DNA of 64,000 bases from Zingiber officinale (Eukaryota; Streptophyta; Magnoliopsida; Zingiberales; Zingiberaceae), in contig NC_055996.1 in assembly GCF_018446385.1 (NCBI RefSeq), positions 127,024,532 to 127,088,531 of the forward strand, in the 5' to 3' direction. A program made the position numbers and the translations under genes. This document shows, piece by piece, positions 57,511 through 64,000 of the stretch (position 1 is its first letter; every line of letters begins with the position of its first letter). The notes under the pieces are model-generated. The model was given only the letters and a program-made list of their open reading frames with translations, did no database searches and was not told the DNA's origin.

Positions 57511-57947
57511 AAGGATAGAGTATGGATGATAATTTCATCCGAACTCGATGAAGAATTTGATATCTGACCCGAATGGAGGAGAGTATGGAGGGATTATCAA
57601 TACCCGATGCCCGGCCCAAATAACCGATTAAATAATATATATACATATATTAAAAAAAAAATTCTTTTTCCAAAATCAATTTGCTATTTTTGTTGATATT
57701 ATAAGGAGACTATATAGATGTTTAATCTATTTTTTTAATTATATGTATATATTTTAATAGGATGTTAATTTTAATATATTTTTATTGAATGGTAATAGTT
57801 GGATAGAAAGAAGAAAAATTAAAACTATAGAAGATATCCGATCCTTTAATGGGTATGGGTATATCCATCGGAGATCCTATACCCGATGGGTATGAGGACG
57901 GAGGATATAGAATCTGACCCGAACCTGACCCATTACCATCCCTAGAA
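57511..57947. repeat. MITE-like repeat rich in GGGTA/CCCGA motifs
   Basis: The right end, read inward, is TAGGGATGGTAATGGGTCAG; the left end GGATGATAATTTCATCCG is a weak partner. GACCCGAA, ACCCGATG and GGGTATGGGTAT motifs recur. Such sequences are common dispersed repeats in plants; no coding potential. Confidence 0.35.
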
Positions 57948-58486
57948 TATACACATAAATTCATGACTCACTATTTAACTTTTTATGGATCCCATAAATT
58001 TATATGTCTATCCTTAAGTATTTTTTTTTTAAAATTCTTTTCTTTAGCATAGTAATTTTTTTAAAATCATGATTGAGAGCTTGGGGTTCCTTAAGTTACA
58101 TTTTCTTTAGTATAATATTGCTCTATAAAAAGAAATATCGAATATAATAAAACCTTTAAAAATTTATAAAAAATTATGATAGGATTGATTAAGTGAGAAA
58201 TTTGATTTTATTTATAATTTAAGAAATCATAGCTTGTTAGTTGCATTTATTTCTTATATATTATCTTAACATGAGAAAAAAAAACAAACACCCGTATTTG
58301 TACGCCTTGATTTGTCCTCTCTAGTTGAACTAAAAGCAAGCTATTGAAACCTAACACCACTTTGACTTGACTTACACCACCAATGTAAACACACACAGTC
58401 CGAGGCTAAGCTAAGTTCGATAAATTACAACTTAGGACTAATAATTCCTCAACTGAAGATTTTATAACGAGTCAGTAGCTAGTTTA
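57948..58486. other. AT-rich spacer
   Basis: No gene, RNA or clear transposon end seen; it stops at the CACTA terminus with TTA as the possible 3-bp target duplication (58484-58486). Confidence 0.6.
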
Positions 58487-58860
58487 CACTACAAAAAAAA
58501 TTACAATTTGGGAACGAAAATTTGGGACGAATAATATTCGTTGCAAATTTGTGACTAATTTTGCAACGAAAACCTAATTCATCGCAAATTAGCAACGAAA
58601 ATAGAAACGAAAGAAATTCGTCGCAAATTTGCAATAAATTTATTTTCGTCGCAAAATTCGTTGCCAATCAGCGTCGAAAAATAAATTTCGTTGGAAAATT
58701 TATAAAATTTGCGACGAAAAAAATTGTTCATCGCAGAAGCAGAGATAAACAGATAAATTTTTGCAACAAATCTTTGGTTTCATCGCAAATTGGCGATGAA
58801 TATATATTCGTTGCCAATTTCGTCGCAAATTAGGGACGAATTCCCAAGTTCGTCGCAAAA
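58487..58860. repeat. CACTA subterminal repeats
   Basis: Around ten copies of a GCAACGAA / TTCGTCGCAAAT core occur in both orientations, spaced by about 20-45 bp. Confidence 0.75.
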
Positions 58861-58867
58861 TTTATAT

Positions 58868-61800
58868 TTATTAAGTGATACTTTAAAATTTTGGAAGATG
58901 ACCCTAGAGAGCTCGGAATGACACGAAATAAGTTTCTATGGGTTCGTACCATTGTCCTGATATTATTAGTGGGCTCAAACAAAATTTTTAACCAATATAC
59001 AGATGTTTAAAAAAATTTTATGACGAACGAGTAATAAATATTAAAATCTTGTTCTAAAAATTTATAAGCATTGGTGTATTGGTTAAAAATTTTGTTTGAG
59101 ATGAGTAATAAGATAAGGAGAAATATACAAACCTAAAAAAATTTGTTTCGTGTTATTCCGAGCTCGCTAGGGCCATCTTCCAATTTTTAAAAGTTTAACC
59201 TAAAAAACAGATTTTAGGGACAAACTTGGAAATTCGTCCCAAATCAGGGACGAACTTCTGAGTTCGTCCCTGATTTGGGACGAATTTCAAGTTTGTCGCA
59301 AAAATTAATTTTTTGTGAAATTAAAATAAATGCATATAAAATACGGAAGATGGACCTAGAAAGCTCGGAATCACATGAAACAAGTTCCTATGGATTCGTA
59401 TCGATCTCCTGATCATAATGATGGCCTCAAATAACTAATAAAATTTTTTAATCGTAATAATAATTAGATGGACGCTATAAACCTTAAGACTTGGTGAAAA
59501 AGAGTTAGAGTTTGAAAATGATTAGGTGGTTTTGATATCCAAAAAATCACTCACCTAAATATATTGTGTGGAAAACAATATTTGAGGCCATCATTGTGAT
59601 CAGGAGATCGATACGAACCCATAGAAATTTGTTTCATGTGATTCCGAGCTCTCTAGGTCCATCTTCCTATTTTATACGCATTTATTTTGATTTATGAAAA
59701 AATTAACTTTTGCGACAAACTTGAAATTCGTCCCAAATTAGGGACGAACTCAGAAGTTCGTCCCTAATTTGGGACGAATTTCAAGTTTGTCGCAAAAATC
59801 TATTTTTTTAGGTTAAACTTTTAAAAATTAGAAGATGACCCTATAGAACTCGGAATGACACGAAATAAGTTTCTATGAGTTCGTATCGATCTCGTGATCT
59901 TACTAATGAGCCCAAATATAATTTTTAATCAATACACGGATGTTAATAAAATTTTGCAACAAGAATAAAATATTTATAACTTGTTCGGGGTAAAAAATTT
60001 ATAATCATCAGTATATTTGTTAAAAATTATGTTTGACCCATTTAATGAGATCAGGAGAAAGATATGAACCCAAAGAAATTTATTTCGTGTCATTCCGAGA
60101 TCGCTAGGGTCATCTTCCAATTTTTAAAAGTTTAACCTAAGAAACAGATTTTAGGGACAAACTTGGAAATTCGTCCCAAATCAGGGACGAACTTCTGAGT
60201 TCGTCCCTGATTTGGGACGAATTTCAAGTTTGTCGCAAAATTTATTTTTTTCTAAAATCAAAATAAATGCGTATAAAATACAGAAGATGGGTCTAGAGAG
60301 CTCAGAATCACATGAAACAAATTCCTATGGGTTCGTATCGATCTCCTGATCACAATGATGGCCTCAAATAACTAATAAATTTTTTTAATCGTAATAATAA
60401 TTAGATGGACTCTATAAACCTTAAGACTTGGTGAAAAAGAGTTAGAGTTTGAAAATAATTAGGTGGTTTTGATATTCATAAATCACTCACCTAAATATAT
60501 TGTGTGAAAAAAATATTTGAGGTCATCATTGTAATCATGAGTTCGATACGAACCCATAGAAATTTGTTTCATGTGATTCCGAGCTCTCTAGGTCCATCTT
60601 CCGTATTTTATACACATTTATTTTGATTTTTAAAAAATTGGAAGATGGCCCTAGAGAACTCGGAATGACACGAAACAAGTTTTTATGAATTCGTATCGAA
60701 CTCGTGATCTTTCTAATGTGCCCAAACATAATTTTTAATCAATACACTGATGTTAATAAAATTTTGCAACAAGAATCAAATATATATTACTTGTTCGGGG
60801 TAAAAAATTTATAATTGTTAGTATATTTGTTAAAAATTATGTTTGACCCCATTAATGAGATCAGGAGAAAGATACGAACCCAAAGAAATTTGTTTCGTGT
60901 CATTCCGAGATCGCTAGGGCCATCTTCCAATTTTTAAAAGTTTAACCTAAGAAACAGATTTTAGGGACGAACTTGGAAATTCGTCCCAAATTAGGGACGA
61001 ATTTCTGACTTCGTCCCTGAATTGGGACGAATTTCAAGTTTGTCGTAAAAATTAATTTTTTCAAAAATCAAAATAAATGCGTATAAAATACGGAAGATGG
61101 GCTTAGATAGCTCGGAATCACATGAAACAAGTTTCTATGTGTTCGTATCGATCTTTTGATCACAATGATGGCCTCAAATAACTAATAAAAATTTTTAATC
61201 GTAATAATAATTAGATGGACTCTATAAACCTTAAGACTTGGTGAAAAAGAGTTAGAGTTTGAAAATGATTAGGTGGTTTTGATATCCATAAATCACTCAC
61301 CTAAATATATTGTGTGAAAAAAATATTTGAGGCTATCATTGTAATCAGGAGATCGATACGAACCTATAGAAATTTGTTTCATGTGATTCTGTGCTCTCTA
61401 GGTCCATCTTCCATATTTTATACGCATTTATTTTGATTTTTGAAAAAATTAACTTTTGCGACAAACTTGAAATTCGTCCCAAATCTGGACGAACTTCTAA
61501 GTTCGTCCCTGATTTGGGACGAATTTCAAGTTTGTCGCAAAAATATGTTTTTTAGGTTAATCTTTTAAAAATTGGAAGATGACCCTAGAGAACTCGGAAT
61601 GACACAAAACAAATTTCTATAAGTTCGTATCGATCTCGTAATCTTACTAATGGGCCCAAACATAATTTTTAATCAATACACTGATGTTAATAAATTTTTG
61701 CAACAAAAATCAAATATTTATTACTCGTTCGGGGTAAAAAATTTATAATCGTCAGTATATTTGTTAAAAATTATGTTTGACCCCATTAATGAGATCAACA

Positions 61801-63725
61801 AAAAAATATGAACCCAAAGAAATTTGTTTCGTGTCATTCCGAGATCGCTAGGGTCATCTTCCAATTTTTAAAAGTTTAACTTAAGAAATAGATTTTAGGG
61901 ACGAACTTGGAAATTCGTCCCAAATTAGGGACGAATTTCTGAGTTCGTCCCTGATTTGGGACGAATTTCAAGTTTGTCGCAAAAATTAATTTTTTCAAAA
62001 ATCAAAATAAATGCGTATAAAATATAAAAAATGGGCCTAGAGAGCTCGGAATCACATGCAACAAGTTCCTATGGGTTCGTATCGATCGCCTGATCACAAT
62101 GATGACCTCAAATAACTAATAAAATTTTTTAATCGTAATAATAATTAGATGGACTCTATAAACCTTAAGACTTGGTAAAAAAGAGTTAGAGTTTGAAAAT
62201 GATTAGGTGGTTTTGATATTCATAAATCACTCACTTAAATATATTGTGTGAAAAAAATATTTAATGTCATCATTGTGATCAGGAGATTGATACGAACAAA
62301 TAGAAACTTGTTTCATGTGATTCCGAGATCTCTAGGTCCATCTTCCGTATTTTATACACATTTATTTTGATTTTTGAAAAAAAATTAACTTTTGCGACAA
62401 ACTTAAAATTCGTCCCTAATTTGGGACGAATTTCAATTTTGTCGCAAAAATTTATTTATTTAAGTTAAACTTTTAGAAATTGGAAGATGACCCTAGAGAA
62501 CTCGGAATGACACGAAATAAGTTTCTATGAGTTCGTATCGATCTCGTGATCTTATTAATGGAGCCAAATATAAGTTTTAATCAATACACTGATGTTAATA
62601 AATTTTTGCAACAAGAATTAAATATTTATTACTCGTTCGGGGTAAAAAATTTATAATCGTCAGTATATTTGTTAAAATTTATGTTTGACTCCATTAATGA
62701 GATCAGGAGAAAGATACGAATCTAAAGAAATTCGTTTCGTGTCATTCCGAGATCGCTAGGGCCATCTTCCAATTTTTAAAAGTTTAACCTAAGAAATAGA
62801 TTTTAGGGACGAACTTGGAAATTCGTCCCAAATTAGGGACGAATTTCTGAGTTCGTCCCTGATTTGGGACGAATTTCAAGTTTGTCGCAAAAATTAATTT
62901 TTTCAAAAATCAAAATAAATGTGTATAAAATACGGAAGATGGGCTTAGAGAGCTCAGAATCACATGAAACAAGTTTCTATGGGTTCGTATCGATCTCCTG
63001 ATCACAATGATGGACTCAAATAACTAATAAAATTTTTTAATCGAAATAATAATTAGATGGACTCTATAAACTTTAAGACTTGGTGAAAAAGAGTTAGAGT
63101 TTGAAAATGATTAGGTGGTTTTGATATCCATAAATCACTCACCTAAATATATTGTGTAAAAAAAATATTTGAGGTCATCATTGTAATCAGGAGATCGATA
63201 CGAACTCATAAAAACTTGTTTCATGTGATTCCGAGCTCTCTAGGTCCATCTTCCGTATTTTATACGCATTTATTTTGATTTTTGAAAAAATTAATTTTTG
63301 CGACAAACTTGAAATTCGTCCCAAATTAGGGACGAACTTCTGAGTTCGTCCCTGATTTGGGACGAATTTCAAGTTTGTCGCAAAAATATGTTTTTTAGGT
63401 TAATCTTTTAAAAATTGGAAGATAATTCTAGAGAGCTCGGAATGACACGAAACAAGTTTCTATGGGTTCGTATCATTGTCCTGATATTACTAGTGGACTC
63501 AAATAAAATTTTTAACCAATACACAGATGTTTATAATTTTTATTCTTTGAACTAGTAATAAATATTAAAATCTTGTTCTAAAAATTTATAAACATCGGTG
63601 TATTAGTTAAAAATTTTGTTTGAGCCCTCTAATAATATCAGGACAATGATACGTACCCATAGAAACTTGTTTCGTATCATTCCGAACTCTCTAGGATCAT
63701 CTTTTAATTTTTTAAAGTATCACAT
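58868..63725. repeat. Array of eleven palindromes, order C-A-B-A-B-A-B-A-B-A-C
   Basis: Each unit of roughly 300-370 bp is itself an inverted repeat with arms of about 110-120 bp: one arm begins GGAAGATGGACCTAGA or GGAAGATGACCCTAGA and the other arm is its complement. Type A (centres near 59510, 60430, 61250, 62170, 63090) has CACATGAAACAAG and GATGGCCTCAAATA. Type B (near 59970, 60790, 61710, 62630) has GACACGAAATAAG and CAAACATAATTTTTAATC. Type C (near 59030 and 63560) has CATTGTCCTGATATTA and occurs only at the two ends. Units are mostly separated by an 80-bp box of GGGACGAA/TTCGTCCC palindromes; the box is missing near 60630 and shortened near 62410. Confidence 0.85.
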
Positions 63726-63861
63726 AAAAAAATAAAAAATTAAATTTGGGACAAATTTTAGAATTCATTCCTAATTTGGGACGAACCAGGAAGTTCGTCC
63801 CAAATTTGGGACGAATTGTTAAGTTCGTCACAAAATTTAAAATTCTCAAAAATCAAAATAA

Positions 63862-64000
63862 ATGCGTCGCAATATTTCCCGATCGCTACTACTCTGCCCT
63901 AATTCTTTTTCTCCTCTTCTCCATCAACTTGTTGGCGGCGGCAGCGCAACCATCTGCATCCTTTTCCGGTCGCGATCTCCAGCAGGTAAAGTGCATTTCT
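63862..64000 (+). CDS. Possible captured first exon at the window edge (partial)
   Basis: Right after the array the base composition changes to GC- and pyrimidine-rich (TCTTTTTCTCCTCTTCTCC), like a plant 5' leader or first exon. A frame from ATG 63862 is open to the window end (46 codons, Ser/Leu/Arg-rich, beginning MRRNISRSLLLCP, like an organelle-targeting peptide). CAGCAG/GTAAAG at 63980-63991 could be a splice donor. The ATG itself belongs to a motif of the repeat (AAATAAATGCGT), so the start is doubtful. It may be the 5' end of the CACTA's own gene or a captured host gene fragment. Confidence 0.3.
   Translation, partial: MRRNISRSLLLCPNSFSPLLHQLVGGGSATICILFRSRSPAGKVHF

Larger units (their letters stand above)
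58487..64000 (+). mobile_element. CACTA (En/Spm) transposon, left part, runs off the right edge
   Basis: The terminus CACTACAAAAAAAATTAC at 58487 is diagnostic for CACTA elements. The first 370 bp carry dense subterminal motifs TTCGTTGC/GCAACGAA and TTCGTCGC in both orientations, the type of site bound by CACTA accessory proteins. A 4.9-kb array of palindromic units follows. No transposase motif is visible in the 5.5 kb present. The other terminus lies beyond the window. Confidence 0.85.

Noticed and set aside
61200-63400. Small ORFs within the CACTA palindromes
   Set aside because: They are short, repeat in copies of the same unit and contain no domain.

Overview
This is nuclear DNA of a flowering plant: intron-bearing genes with GT/AG junctions, plant Copia and Ty3/gypsy retrotransposons, hAT and CACTA DNA transposons, a TRIM and MITEs. 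A monocot with abundant Sirevirus-like Copia elements is likely. A Zingiberales species is a guess from the feel of the repeats and is not demonstrated. I see no rRNA, tRNA gene, CRISPR array or prokaryotic system.

Layout. 1-3415: 5' part of a minus-strand Ty3/gypsy Tat-like element (long ORF, tRNA-Asp-type primer site, LTR). 3416-13171: a second minus-strand Tat-like element with no gag or pol; its interior is a chain of different tandem arrays, and a 3.7-kb hAT transposon with an 8-bp target duplication sits in its 5' LTR. 13977-33706: a three-level Copia nest. Gag-only element A holds element B in its 5' LTR, and B holds element C in its protease region; insertion-site duplications are visible at all three levels. 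33544-38475: a direct duplication of the end of A plus about 2.2 kb of flank, with a CACTA terminus at the junction and a MITE in only one copy.

The only host genes I can support are two tandem plus-strand paralogues of a TIC32-like short-chain dehydrogenase/reductase, at 38978-41577 and 51364-55276. They share eight exons; the first seven have identical lengths. The 9.8 kb between them holds a recent Copia element (42653-48348) that carries a 1.3-kb solo LTR and lacks its reverse-transcriptase core, an older minus-strand Copia remnant, and a complete 667-bp TRIM inserted in that remnant.

55277-58486 is AT-rich DNA with several MITE-like elements. From 58487 to the window end lies the left part of a CACTA transposon. 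Most of it is an array of eleven palindromes in the symmetric order C-A-B-A-B-A-B-A-B-A-C, ending in a short open, possibly captured, exon-like segment at the window edge.

Almost all other coding-like sequence is transposon pseudogene. Most of its nonsense codons are one C-to-T (or G-to-A) step from a Gln or Trp codon, as expected for methylated, silenced DNA.
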